Shown here one piece after another: positions 45,551 to 56,645 of a DNA stretch of 64,000 bases. How positions within the stretch are numbered: the first letter of the stretch is position 1; each line of letters begins with the position of its first letter. The translations under genes were made by a program, and so were the position numbers. The notes under the pieces are model-generated. The model saw nothing but the letters and a program-made list of their open reading frames with translations, was not told where the DNA came from and did no database searches. This DNA is from Micrasema longulum (Eukaryota; Arthropoda; Insecta; Trichoptera; Brachycentridae). The stretch lies in assembly GCA_022494885.1 (NCBI GenBank), contig JAGVSM010001121.1, positions 1-64,000 of the forward strand, read 5' to 3'.

Positions 45551-46476
45551 AAGGCGATAGTAAAATTCTTTCACAACTTATCGCGATTATTAATCAAATT
45601 ATTATTACATATTTTTTTATAGTAATCTTAATGTTAGGTATTATGACTGATAATTAATTAATTAAATATGCTTTTCTAAAAACATTATTTGCCAAAATGT
45701 AGGGGAACCGATGGTTCCATGCGTTCTATGAACAGACCGCGCATGAGACATACCTTATCGTCTCATTTTTGATCCGATCTGTATGAGTTCTGCCTGCGTA
45801 AAGTTTTCATTGCCGCTACTCGGAGGAGACTTTTTATCCTGTAGGTTTCAGCTCTTACTTCCGTTTCTTAGGTCATGATGGATCGGAGGCATGTTTTATA
45901 TATCCTAATTTTACTTTCGGTTAGCATGTGTTTGTTTCTTCATATAGTATCCCACATGCAGCCAGCTTTAGCTTTGACTTAATTAGTCTGTGCTCGTACT
46001 TCACTATACAGGTTACTATTGCTAGAGAACTCTACACTGAGTTATGTGAACCGCATGACTTGCTCAATATGTACATTATCGATGGTCGGTTTGTATCTGC
46101 GTGATATGGTTAAGCACTTTATTTTACTGACGGAGATCGTAATTGTATTTTTTCTATAGCAAGGCGAAACCTGTAGAAGTGAGTACAAAATCATAAACAG
46201 ACCATTTGATTTAAGTAGATGTTTTCAAAACATTAATATTGTAATGTCCCCACTCCCCCTTAAAGACATTACCACTTGTTCAAATTGACTGGGTATTTGT
46301 CAGATAAAGCATCTAATAATTTGTTAAATAGAATGTCTGTCTTTTACAATGATGGATGAAGAATTTTAAATTTAATATGTTTAGTGATAACATTTATCTA
46401 ATAATAAGTTGATTATAATGTTACTTATTTCAAACTGTTAACATTGTTTTTAATGAAACATAATGTTTTTTATAAG
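45551..46476. other. No gene recognised
   Basis: Moderately AT-rich, no motif matched. TGTAATGTCC occurs at about 46240 and again at 46485 (see findings). Confidence 0.4.
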
Positions 46477-46763
46477 GGAGGTATTGTAATGTCCTTTTTT
46501 AACTTAAACATATCAAGCCGGCATCGCCAAAACATCGTAACCGACAAAAAAAATATTTTTACTAGAGTATATTTTTTCTTCTTAATTATAAGGAGGATAC
46601 GCGGTGACAGGGAATTTTGACGAATAGATATTTGAACATTGATATTTGAGCACGTTCTCGCAGACGCTTCCCTTATACTGTACAAAAAAGACAGCTGCAC
46701 GTTGGACTGATTATGCCTAACTAAAATTGAAATTTCGACGTTTCGTTGTCCTGTTTTTCGCAC

Positions 46764-48326
46764 TTTAAAACTTAAATAATTATGTGTTTTTTTTTTTGTA
46801 GTATTCTTTCAAATTATGACTGAATCAAATTCAATTTTAAACACCTCTCTCCCGCTTCCACTCCCACCAAGTCTACTATATACCATTGTGTCTTTCTACT
46901 TTCTTTTACAATAATTTACAATGCATAAATATGTCCCTAAAATGCCCATTAGGCGTATATATCAATGAATAAATCTCTGTGAATTTCACAAATAAAGAAA
47001 CATAAAAAAGTAATAAAATATCTGAACATTTCATGTCGATCTTGTCGGTAATTGAATCCGGGACCTCCGTATGAAAACCAAATACATACTAGAAAATACA
47101 TGAATAACCTCAACACTTTTGAAAAGTCAAATTAATGAAAAGTGCCTCAAGTACAGAATTAAATTCAAACAGCTTCACTTCGTTTTGAAATTCGGTTTGA
47201 TCGCAACTTTATTCTGAAAAAAGTATGTCACGGTTTACGGAGACGAGATTTTGCGGTGAGAAAAATCTGGCGGTTCTTCACAATCTTTCAAGCTAAACTA
47301 ATCTAGGTTCACGGCGCCTCGTCTCCGGGAACTTCCCGGAGAATCCAATATCGAATTCATTGAAAGAACTACCGGCAAGGTGTTTATTATATGTAGGTAC
47401 TTCACTTAGTTAAGTAGATACCTATTTGAGGGTAAAATCTGGTTGGGGAGTGATTTGGATTGTAACCTAAATAGGGTACAGATAATTTGGAATGAAAGTA
47501 GGAACACGGTATCGACGTTGTAAAATTTACATATGTACTACAAACTCGGACTAAAGCAGAAGTTTCTGTCTAGAAAATTTATGTAAATATCGGTATTCAA
47601 CCACCCATAAACTGTTGAAAATGAGTTTTCAATCACTAATACATTAAGATCTAAATGTTAATGTACAGAATCAATACTAGAAGCATTGGTTTTGTGATTT
47701 TAGAGATAAATACACTGAAACCTTTTTCGATAAGGGGGTTGTGTTCCGCACAATACCGTGTCAATATAAACCCTATAAAATTAATATGCGTAAAAAGAGC
47801 AATACCTGAAAAGTTTCTTCGTATATATTAGTAAAAAATCAGTTTTCTTTCAAAGCATTTAAAAAGTAATGTCGTTCAATTAAATACTGACCAGTAAAAA
47901 AATTTTTTTTTGGCTAATTATTAGTAGCATAAGAAATATTTTTAAATTTGTAATTATAAATTCCCGCAAAAACAGTCGTACCATTCGCCGCACCCCTAAT
48001 ACGCCACGATTCATGTTTATTTGTTCCTGACCATTCGAATTTTTTTAGAACATTGTCACAAATCTTGACGTCACAACTATCAAGACCAAACATGTTGCGT
48101 ATTTCTAGCGACATATTTTTTTAAAAGTTCTTTTTAAAGTTATGTTTCAAAACATTTCTCCACAATATCCATATTGATTATTAAAATACAATTAATTATT
48201 CTTGATCCATTCCATATGTTTTTAACGGTTTTCGTAGTATGTGATATTTCTCTATTATTGAGATTGTATCTTGATACGATATTTTAAAAACATCATAAAA
48301 AAAATATATTAATATTTAAAAACTTT
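46764..48326. other. No gene recognised
   Basis: A diverged tRNA-like head may lie at 47040-47075. ACACTGAAACCTTTTTCGATAAGGG at 47712 resembles a pogo-type terminal repeat but no partner was found. The minus-strand frame at 47914-48114 has no motif. Confidence 0.4.
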
Positions 48327-48393
48327 GTGGTCAAACATTTCAGTAAGTGTTATTAAATATTTGTATATCACCACTTACCGACTTTTTTATATC

Positions 48394-48427
48394 TACCGGT
48401 TTCGAGACGTACCTGTCGCTTCGTCAG
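48394..48427 (-). ncRNA. Hammerhead-like motif, left arm
   Basis: In reverse complement: CUGACGA, hairpin GCGAC/GUCUC (one mismatch), GAAA, palindrome ACCGGU, and A at the cleavage position. Core fully matches CUGANGA. Confidence 0.45.
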
Positions 48428-48666
48428 AACATCAATTAAACCAGCATGCAAAACTAACTATATACACTCTCACCATAGTTGTTGAACAAAAATAAAAAAC
48501 CAATATTCCAACGATTTTAATGGGCAACCCTTACATGAACTGATTGCGTTATTATTTTCTTTATGTTGTAGGAGAAATAGTTGAAAAAAGAGGGAGGGGA
48601 TGAAGGGAGGGAGGTGCGTCAAATAGGTAAAGGGTGACCATTATAATGGAACATCGTATAAGCTAT

Positions 48667-48701
<35 letters not shown>

Positions 48702-48828
48702 TTAACGGACATAGTCCATGTATACAATTTATAAGGTTTAAATATTACAATAAAAGAGTAGTTCAAAACATTTAAAGAAAAAGAAAGAAGCATTGACAAA
48801 CATAAGGGACATCGAGACAAGATCTGGA

Positions 48829-49116
48829 CTATTTATTTAGTGCTCGTTTAAATCGTTGTAAACTTAAACCAAAAGAGTCCAGATCTTGTCTTGAGTTAAC
48901 AATACGACAAAGGCGGGTCATTGGAGAATTTAGGCCATAGTTTGTTCCATGCTGATCGATGAACAGTACTTCACTGTTTCTCAATCTACGAGTCGGAATA
49001 TTGAATTTTACTTGTCCCAGTAATGATGGAACATCGATTATACCATTTAGTATGCCGAACATATATATGGAGTCAATATTAGTTCTACGTTTTTGTAGAC
49101 TAGAAATATTTAACAT
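48829..49116 (-). pseudogene. LINE ORF2 C-terminal end
   Basis: Reads SLQKRRTNIDSIYMFGILNG, IIDVPSLLGQVKFNIPTRRL and ends FKRALNK before a stop. Same block order ('L--RR--D--Y----L-G-ID-P-LL') as the C-terminus of the plus-strand LINE at 52371-52724, at much lower than full identity, so the two are related families rather than copies. A frameshift or stop separates it from 49122-49850. Confidence 0.7.
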
Positions 49117-49121
49117 TGACT

Positions 49122-49850
49122 CTATTTCAGCATAGAATAATTATCTCTCTCTAGTCCAAGCATCCACGCTATTTTTCGAAGCAAGCGATGTTGGACTGAT
49201 TCAATATGATTTATGCGATTGACATAGAATGGAGACCAGACCACTGAGGCATATTCAAGAAGAGGGCGAACAGTTGAGCAATAAAGAGTTTTGATTGTAC
49301 GGACATTAGTAAAATCAGAGGATATTCTGTTAATGAAGCCAAGTAATTTCAGTGATTTATTTACTGTATTATCTATATGCTCGTTGTATGTCAGTTTATA
49401 GTCCAAAACAACTCCTAAATCTCTGATGGACTTGACTACATCAATTTTGGAGTTTTCTAATAGGTACTCGAAGGAAATTGGTTGCTTTGTTCTATGAAAT
49501 GACATTATTTTGCATTTTTTAATATTTAGTTCTAATTTATTGACTTTACACCATCGGTTAAAAGAGTTAATGTCTGATTGAAGAAGAAAGCAGTCTTGTA
49601 AAGTTTGAATTATTTTGAGAATTTTGTTGTCGTCCGCGAAGAGCCAAAAACGAGAGTAAGAGAATGATTTAGCAACATCATTAATAAACAAATTGAAAAG
49701 CAGGGGTGCCAAATGAGCACCCTGAGGTACACCCGATGTAACATCAATACTGGTTGATAAATAGTTATTTATCCGAACATTTTGTGTCCTACTAGTTAGA
49801 TACGATATATAGCTATATTGAAAGGTTGTTTGATTATTGGAAACGGACAT
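49122..49850 (-). pseudogene. LINE reverse transcriptase, C-terminal half of the domain
   Basis: A 242-codon open frame. SGVPQGAHLAPLLFNLFIND lies near residues 38-57, WLFADDNKIL near 70 (the two catalytic aspartates intact), LELNIKKCKIMSFHR near 103, DLGVVLDYKLTYNEHI near 146, and RPLLEYASVVWSPF near 193. These are motifs 4 to 7 and the thumb of a Jockey/CR1-group reverse transcriptase. Motifs 1-3 and the endonuclease are missing because of 5' truncation. The codon called as start is arbitrary. Confidence 0.8.
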
Positions 49851-50000
49851 TATTTTTTAAGCTTTCTTATGTGAGATATTTTCATATTATTTACTTATAA
49901 CCCTTTATTATTTGTTTGTAAGATTTTTACCTCCTGAATCATTATTTAAGTCAAGATTAAAATTTATTAGGTAATTTGCGAATTCGGAGAAATTGTTATT

Positions 50001-50753
50001 GTGAAGACACCTCATGTGTTCTTTATCACAAAATTTCTTGATGCTGTTCCAACGTTAACTGAAGGACGAAAATTGCATTTTAAAGAAATATCATCTATTG
50101 CCCAGCCGACATTCAACTCCAGCGCTGAAGATCTGTGGCTAACACTATCTCTTAATCTCGCAGGTACCCGTACGCGCACCAAACTACACTTATGTGTTCT
50201 ATACCTATGTAAACAAAAATCAGGCAATTCCTTTTCCGACCAATTGATAAATTTTTTCTCTAAGTTAAATATGACAATTTCTAATAACCCGCTTGACAAA
50301 TATTTGATAATAGGTGATTTCAACTTGAGCGGTATTAAGTGGCTTTCAACTGATAATGTTTCATACTTGCCTTCTAATGCTCAAAGTCACGATGAGTACC
50401 TACTTATCGATGAATTGGATACACATAACTTGTCGCAATTTAATGGAATTTTTAATAAACACGGACGGATCCTAGATTTGGTAATTTCTAATGACATTGT
50501 TAATGTTAGTGAATGTATGGACCCATTGGTACCTATTGACCCGCATCATAATGCTCTCTTCATTAATGCACAATTTATTGAACTTACTTACCTAAAGCCT
50601 GCACCGCTAACTAAATATTTGTTTAATAAAGCAAACTTTGATTCAATAAATAGTACAATCTCTGACATCGACTGGCAAACTGAATTCTCAATTAGATCAT
50701 TTGACGAATCCGTAAACTTTTTTTTACAATACTTTTACAAATCTGAGAGATAA
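50001..50753 (+). pseudogene. LINE endonuclease domain (5' truncated)
   Basis: An open frame of 250 codons. EDLWLTLSLNLAG near residue 43, TKLHLCVLYLCKQ near 60, KYLIIGDFNLSGIKW near 99 (GDFN active-site block), GRILDLVISND near 155, and DPHHNALFI near 179 (the SDH block, here with S changed to DPH). The last 80 residues approach the linker to the reverse transcriptase. The true start is missing; the residues before about 40 do not fit the domain and may be flanking sequence. After residue 240 the correct frame is one base away, continuing NLRDKFVPAVKTL into the next block. Confidence 0.8.
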
Positions 50754-50775
50754 ATTTGTACCCGCTGTTAAGACT

Positions 50776-52365
50776 TTGAATAGTTCATATCCTATATGGT
50801 ACTCCCCCGCGCTAATAAAAGCAATAAAAGAAAAGGATAAATACTTAAGAAAATATAAGACTTACGGCAATCACTCCAATCTAATAACTTTTAAATTATT
50901 ACGTGATAGAATCAAACATCTTGAAAAGGATTGTCACGATTCTTACATTGCCTTCGTGGAAAAGTCCATCGAGGACTCACCTAAAAATTTCTGGTCGTAT
51001 GTGAAGTCCAAATCCAAATCTAACTGTATTCCTAATAGTCTTGTATTAGGTAATATACGAGTAAACACTGGTATAGAAATTTGCAACGCATTTTCTGAAT
51101 ATTTTCACTCCACTTTTCTAAATCCAGCTAGTATCCAATCGAGAAATTCCACTAATCCCTCATCCACCTCGTCTCATGTGTATACCTCAGATATTAATTC
51201 CATAGTGATTACCACAGACTATGTAAAAAATCTACTCTTAAAGCTAGATACATCAAAATCAGCTGGACCTGATCACCTTCCCGCATGTTTTCTCATAAAT
51301 TCTGCTAGTACTATATGTGTACCAATCACTTTGCTATTCCAAAGATCTCTCAAAGAATGCACAATCCCACATATTTGGAAATCCGCTTTTATAACACCAG
51401 TCCACAAGAAAGGGCCTAAAACCGACATTGCCAATTATAGACCAATTTCTAAACTGTGTATAGTGTCTAAAGTATTTGAAAGAATAATCTATAACCAACT
51501 ATATTCCGCCATTAAAAACTCACTGAGTCCATCTCAACATGGCTTTCTAAAAGGGAGATCTACCGTTTCAAATTTAATCTTACTTAATGATTACCTTACT
51601 GATTCAATGGACGGTGGTCATCAGGTAGACGTTATTTACACCGATTACAGTAAATGCTTCGACCGAATCGATCACAAATTACCATTAAAAAAATTAACTA
51701 AAATCGGTATTAGAGGTGACCTCTTCAGATGGTTTTCATCTTATATAGACAAAAGGTCGCAAGCGGTAGTGGTTAATAATTTTATTTCTAGTTGGGTACG
51801 GGTCCCCAGCGGGGTGCCTCAAGGGTCTCTTCTGGGACCTTTGCTCTTCATAATTTTTGTTAACGACATTGATAAATGCTTTACCTCTTCACGTTTGCTT
51901 TGTTTTGCTGACGACATGAAAATTTTTGCAACAATCAAGACCCTAGCTGACGTCTTTGATCTGCAGTCAGATCTCGACCGTCTAGAGGATTACTGCAACT
52001 CCAACTGCTTGGACCTTAATCCTTCTAAGTGTTCAGTTATTACATTTAGTCGCAAAGTAAAATTTTTACGTACTAACTATGTGCTTAAGGGTCAAAACCT
52101 CCAACGCTCATTATGTGAAAAGGATCTAGGTGTCTTCCATGATAGTAAATTACTTTTTGACGCCCATGTTGACAGCATCATAAAAAAGTCATCGCGTGCG
52201 CTTGGCTTTGTTATGCGTAGCTCTACGTCGTTCACTATGGCAAAGACACTTAAAATCCTTTACTGTACATTAGTGCGAAGTAACTTAGAATATGCATCAC
52301 AAATATGGAATCCTATGTACAATGTGCAGATATCACGCATTGAAAATATTCAAAAAAATTCGTAA
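50776..52365 (+). pseudogene. LINE reverse transcriptase
   Basis: A 529-codon open frame. Linker YPIWYSPALIKAIKEKDKYL at the start, KSAGPDHLPACFL near residue 160, NYRPISKLCIVSKVFERII near 220, QHGFLKGRSTVSNL near 253, VDVIYTDYSKCFDRIDH near 283 (first catalytic D), SGVPQGSLLGPLLF near 344, LCFADDMKIF near 374 (catalytic DD), LDLNPSKCSVITF near 412, DLGVFHDSKL near 449, and LVRSNLEYASQIWNP near 498. All seven motifs and catalytic residues are present. Jockey/CR1-group by motif spelling. The frame opens at 50716, so the first codon is set by the frameshift, not by a start codon. Confidence 0.88.
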
Positions 52366-52370
52366 AGTTC

Positions 52371-52724
52371 ATGTGTTTCCGGTTGAAACTTGAGTTTAAA
52401 TCTGACCAGTATATTCATATATGTAAAAAACATCACCTACTGCTTCTGCAAAAACGTCGTGAAATAGCGGATATAATTTATTTACTTAAAATTGCCCCTG
52501 GTTCAATTGACTGTCCTGAACTACTTTGCAAACTTTCTATCAATGTTCCTTCCAAAGTTTTAAGAAATAACCCTCTTCTTCACATACCTCTTGTTTCATC
52601 TAATTATGGGCAAAATTCATATTTATGGCGAACTTTTAATAATTTTAATGTACTAAATAAATCATTTAACATAGATTTATTTGAAAATAATCTTAATAAC
52701 GTGCGGCGTTTGCTTTCAAAATAA
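52371..52724 (+). pseudogene. LINE ORF2 C-terminal end
   Basis: Continues the ORF one frame over: LLLLQKRREIADIIYLLKIA, PGSIDCPELLCKLSINVPSK and a terminal NNLNNVRRLLSK before the stop at 52724. The shift falls at a run of seven A (52353-52359), after RIENIQK. Confidence 0.75.
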
Positions 52725-53214
52725 CTCGTAGTATTTTTTTTTCTTTTCTTTTAAATTTACATTTAATTACTATTCATTTTATGTTCGAGAATCTTTTTTA
52801 ACTTACTGTGATGCTACTTGTGAAAACCTGTAATTGGCTTATTTGTTATTTGTTTTGTTATATAAATATGATATAATTATAGCTGTTGGTTATCCAAATA
52901 AATAAAATAAATAAAATAAAAATAAAATAAAAAATAAATAAAATAAATTGGTAAATTTAAGGAAAGCAGGAAAACTTTTCAAAATAATATTCCTCTGATT
53001 AAGAATCAAACAAATAAATATAGCCCATTATATGATGTTCCATTGTAATGGTCACCCTATATCTATTATACTTACACCCCTCCCTTCACCTCCTCCCACT
53101 TTTTTCAACTATTTCTTCCACAACATAAAATATTTTAATAATCTAATCAGTGCATGTAATGGTTGCCAATAAAAAACACGGCATGTTGGTTTTATATTTT
53201 TGTGCAACAAATAT

Positions 53215-53525
53215 TTATTTATTTATTTCACAATTTTTAAATGTACAGAAGTTCTTTGTTTCGGGTCCCGACTAGCTAGGAAATTCCTTTCTTAAGGAAG
53301 ATTCTTCTTATAACATGTATTTTTTTTTTAATTTCATTAAATAATGCTTAAAAGATTGAAATAGTAATAATAATTTAAAAAATTCAAAAGAAATATAAGT
53401 TAATTAGAAAATATACCTTTAATAATCAAAATTTAAGCACAAATATAAATTTGAAAATATACCATTAATAATTTTTAAAAAAACAAGCATAAATTAGAAA
53501 ACTTAAAGTTTATGATAAAATTTGA
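53215..53525 (-). mobile_element. LINE-like 3' end inserted in the right arm
   Basis: Flanked by AAATAT at 53209-53214 and 53526-53531. The compact element at 26330-26350 has uninterrupted GCAACAAATATGGTGAAG, i.e. the empty site. The insert starts TTATTTATTTATTTCACAAT and carries GGTCCCGACTAGCTAGGAAATTCC, similar to 55085-55200 inside another element. Confidence 0.65.
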
Positions 53526-53576
53526 AAATATGGTGAAGGTGTTTAGTGGGTTTTGCGTGTTGGTTTAATTAGTGTC

Positions 53577-53610
53577 CTGATGAAGAGACGGGTACGTCTT
53601 GAAACCGGTA
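53577..53610 (+). ncRNA. Hammerhead-like motif, right arm
   Basis: CUGAUGA (53577-53583), one unpaired A, hairpin GAGACG-GGUA-CGUCUU (six pairs), GAAA (53601-53604), palindrome ACCGGU (53604-53609), A at the cleavage position (53610). Core and stem II are the best matches to the consensus in the window; stem I is weak. Confidence 0.5.
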
Positions 53611-54194
53611 CCATAGAACCATAGAAAAGTCGGTTATATATAAATTTTCAGTTACATTCAATAAAATGTTTGACCACGTCGGTAGAAAAAGAAAAAAAAG
53701 TGGTTAAAAACAAAGCTGTTTTCGTTTATTTTATTTTATTGAATAACCACAAAGTTAGGGCTTCAAATGTAAGTTTTTAAATTAAAACTATTTTTAATTA
53801 CAGACTCCTACACTATTCAATTTCGATCGTTTAGTAACCGAAGTTTTAGCGAAGATATTTAATACGTCTGTAATTTTTTTGTGATTTTGGTAGCATTGTT
53901 TTAAGTGGCCGGGTTTTTCTTTATTGCATTGCGATAAATATCAAAGGCCAGTATGTCCACCCATTTTTTTATTTGTTCTACAAAGTATAGAAAAAAAAAT
54001 ATGAGCATCTCCGTACTGTTCAAATTAAAACATGTCCTAATTATTACAATAAAACACTGTCAAAAAACTATGTTTCAATTCAGAAAATCGTAGGTCCACG
54101 TGGACACTCAGGTGGATCGTTGTGGACATACATACCCTTGTTTGATATTTATCAACTCAATTGTGATGCTTAAATGAAAAAGAGTTTGAAATGT

Positions 54195-54530
54195 GGATCA
54201 ACCGTGGAATGTCAAGAATATGATAACCAACAATGAAGTATTACGTAGAGCCAATACTAATAGAGAAGTATTCACCACTGTTAAGCAACCTAAAATTTCA
54301 TATTTTGGCCATGTGTAGAGAGGTGAAAAATATGCCATACTTCAGCTTGTCATGAAGGAAAAGATTGAGGGACGTAGAAAAGTCAGAAAAAAACAGCTTT
54401 CCTGGCTTCGAAACATCCATGGACCAGGATTAGAATTGTGGAGGATCTCTTTTGCACTGCTCAGGATAGGGAAGTGATCGTCAACGTCGGAGGTACATGA
54501 CATGACACGTGAAAAAGAAGAAGAAAGGGG
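54195..54530 (+). pseudogene. RTE-like LINE C-terminal remnant
   Basis: Reads REVFTTVKQPKISYFGHV, a stop, RGEKYAILQLVMKEKIEGRR, KVRKKQLSWLRNI and GLELWRISFALLRI. This is the 'R---YFGHV-RG-KY-ILQL---GKIEG-R--GR---SWL-NLR-W' tail of an RTE-type LINE. One stop replaces the residue after GHV. The minus-strand frame over the same bases is a shadow. Confidence 0.7.
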
Positions 54531-54703
54531 CAGTATTTCTAGGTGCCCGAGAAAGCTGTCTGTTTTCTTCAAGTGTAAATGAAACTAATATTTATGTTTT
54601 TTTAAATATTACTTGATAAAACTCTATAGTTAATGATTATAATAAAATTATAAATAAACTTATCAATGAAACTTCCTGGTTTAGTTTTACTTTTTATCGT
54701 TTT

Positions 54704-54747
54704 GACCAACGAGCGCTTTCGCCTAAGTAGGCATCTTCAAGACTGGT
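54704..54747 (-). ncRNA. Hammerhead-like motif, left arm
   Basis: In reverse complement: ACCAG, CUUGAAGAU, hairpin GCCU-ACUU-AGGC, GAAA, GCGCU (AGCGCU is a palindrome), C, then GUUGGU, which pairs with ACCAG apart from one bulge. All three stems are formable. The core has one extra U relative to CUGANGA. Confidence 0.45.
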
Positions 54748-55667
54748 AAATTATTTACAACATGTACAGCTTTTATACTATTCTTATTTTAACATATTTT
54801 GGAGATAAGATCAAATAAGAATTTAAACATGGGACAGAAAACAAAAATATTTACAACTAGTTTGCTAAAAAGTTCATTTTTGGGAGTTTTTGGACCGAAA
54901 TTGGGATTGAGCTTTTATTATTTAAAAAGTGGAAAAAGAACATATGACGAAATACAACAGAGTGAAAAATACACATTTTAACAGATAAATTTAGCACAAT
55001 ACTTTGGTTTTTTGACAAGGAAGTTTACATACCTATAGATGAATGAAGAAATGTACACATACAGAGACATGGAATGAAGTTATTCATTTTGATAGTTATT
55101 TATTTATTTAATGCACAAAATACACAATTTTACATGGACACAATTATATGTTTTTTATGTCCCGACTTGTTAGAAAATTCCGTGTTAAGTCGGGACTCTA
55201 TATTTATTTACATATTAAAACAATATACAGGTAATTAAAACAATATACAAAATAATCAAAACAATATACAAAATATACAAAATAATAATAGAAAAATAAA
55301 AATAATAAAAATTTATAATATATGTCGAAAATGGAATCAAAAGTTATATAATAATACGTATGACAGTGATGACATACACATATAGTTAATTTTATGTTCA
55401 TTATATTATTTTATTAGTGAATAATTAAATCAAACGGAGCGTAGTTATAAATTAAATTTATGGTTTAAGTAAAGGAGAGTTCGATAATTCTAATTGCTGG
55501 TTAATTATTAATGCAAAAAGTTTGATTTTATTAATTTCTATTGATTCTAATTTATTAAACTAGTTGTTAATATTTATGTTTTTTGTCCCCTGTTTAAATA
55601 CTTATTTGATCTTATCTCCAAAATATGTTAGGAATAGTATTAAAGCTGTAAACGTTGTAAACAATTC

Positions 55668-55711
55668 ACCAGTCTTGAAGATGCCTACTTAAGCGAAAGC
55701 GCTCGTTGGTC
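55668..55711 (+). ncRNA. Hammerhead-like motif, right arm
   Basis: Same as 54704-54747, with one base change in the stem II (AAGC for AGGC), which weakens the hairpin. Confidence 0.4.
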
Positions 55712-55847
55712 AAAATAATAAAAAGTAAAACTAAACCAAGAAGTTTCATTGATAAGTATATAAAACTGCTGATAATTTTATTCACAATTATTTTTAACAT
55801 AGAACGAGCTAAAAAAAAAAGCATGGTTAATGAAGACTAACTAGAAA

Positions 55848-56020
55848 TCGGGTTGTGGTCCGGTGGCTAGTGTCTCGGACTCACGGACCGAAGGTCCGTC
55901 GTTCGAATCCCACTCTACCCCAACTCGATTCCATTTTCTTATAGTGAGTTATTTACAACTCGTTGAAAATGGCCCTCAAAATTAAATATTTGGGTAAATC
56001 GTAAGAACGCAAATATTTCT
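55848..56020 (+). mobile_element. tRNA-derived SINE, family 1, best-preserved copy
   Basis: GGGTTGTGGTCCGGTGGCTAG (A-box region), GTCGTTCGAATCCCACTCTACC (B box), then TTATAGTGAGTTATTTACAACTCG, AAATGGCCCTCAAAATTAAATATTTGGG, and an A-rich end after 56018. Used as the reference for the other six copies. Confidence 0.85.
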
Positions 56021-56645
56021 TTAAAAAAAAAAAAATAGACAATAAAATTACTAATAAAATCCTTCAAAATTATATAGATTCACTAGAAATAAATGTGCAG
56101 TAAATTTATAAATTAACGAATATTTTTTCTTTAATTTTTTAACGTAACCTTGATGTGCTGCTAAGGACCATTAATATTAACTTTAATCATTAATCTTTTG
56201 AAATGATTTGAGGTCTGCTTATTATTGAGCTGACAATTCGTTTCATCATTTGCAAGGAAAGGAAAATAACTAATGTCGACAATTCCCGACACAAAAATGA
56301 AAGATGAATAAAAGAGAGTGCTTTGTCATTTGCTATTTAGCTGCCTTTTTTAAAGAGAAAATGTCTTGCAGTGATTTGAAGAAAGCTTGGAGTGAAAAGT
56401 CATAATAATAATACTGCTTTCATTTTATCCTAAGAAATTAAATCATTTTTATATCAAAACATCTTAAAGTTATTAAAATGATACTGTTGTTGAGGTGTTA
56501 AATACCATATCTGTAAAACTCGCATTTATTTTAAATTTTGGCTTTCGTTATAAATACGTAAATTCAAGTAGATACTTTTAGAGAACAAATTTAATCTAAA
56601 ACATTTAAATTTGTTAGTGAAAATTCTTGGTGGAAGTTCATTGTT
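56021..56645. other. No gene recognised
   Basis: AT-rich, no motif matched. Confidence 0.45.

Larger units (their letters stand above)
48665..49858 (-). mobile_element. 5'-truncated LINE with (TTTA)n-type tail
   Basis: Bounded by AAGCT at 48660-48664 and 49859-49863, a possible 5-base target duplication. The plus strand begins with (TTTA)n at 48665-48702, i.e. a (TAAA)n 3' tail on the minus strand. Contains two ORF fragments (listed). Truncated upstream of reverse transcriptase motif 4. Confidence 0.7.
50001..52947 (+). mobile_element. Near-complete LINE ORF2 with (TAAA)n-like tail
   Basis: Contains, in order, most of an apurinic-type endonuclease, a full reverse transcriptase, the C-terminal region, a short 3' UTR and an AAATAAATAAAATAAA tail (52897-52947). 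It is the best preserved element in the window. No ORF1 or 5' UTR lies upstream, and the endonuclease lacks about its first 80 residues, so it is 5' truncated. The coding region is broken only twice, both near homopolymers (T8 at about 50717-50724, A7 at about 52353-52359). Confidence 0.85.
48327..53677. mobile_element. Nested mosaic: inverted-repeat element with LINE insertions
   Basis: The outer arms 48327-48660 and about 52990-53677 are inverted copies. Shared blocks include GTGGTCAAACATTT at the ends, the ribozyme-like block, GAAATAGTTGAAAAAAG-GGGAGG, and GGTGACCATTA-AATGGAACATC. Between them sit a minus-strand LINE (48665-49858) and a plus-strand LINE (50001-52947). The right arm also holds a further insert (53215-53525). 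The 460-base relative at 26007-26470 shows the element without these. Confidence 0.7.
54644..55765. mobile_element. Inverted-repeat element, about 215-base arms
   Basis: 54644-54862 and 55552-55765 are near-identical inverted copies: AATGAAACTTC-TGGTTTAGTTTTAC at the outside through to ATTTACAACTAGTTT inside. The 690-base interior has no recognised coding sequence; 55085-55200 carries the GTCCCGACTTGTTAGAAAATTCC repeat also seen at 53215-53525. Both arms carry the ribozyme-like motif. Confidence 0.75.

Noticed and set aside
48665..52724. Twin-priming origin of the head-to-head LINEs
   Set aside because: Twin priming would split one element into two oriented parts. Here both LINEs carry their own reverse transcriptase C-terminus and tail, and their protein sequences differ, so they are two independent insertions.
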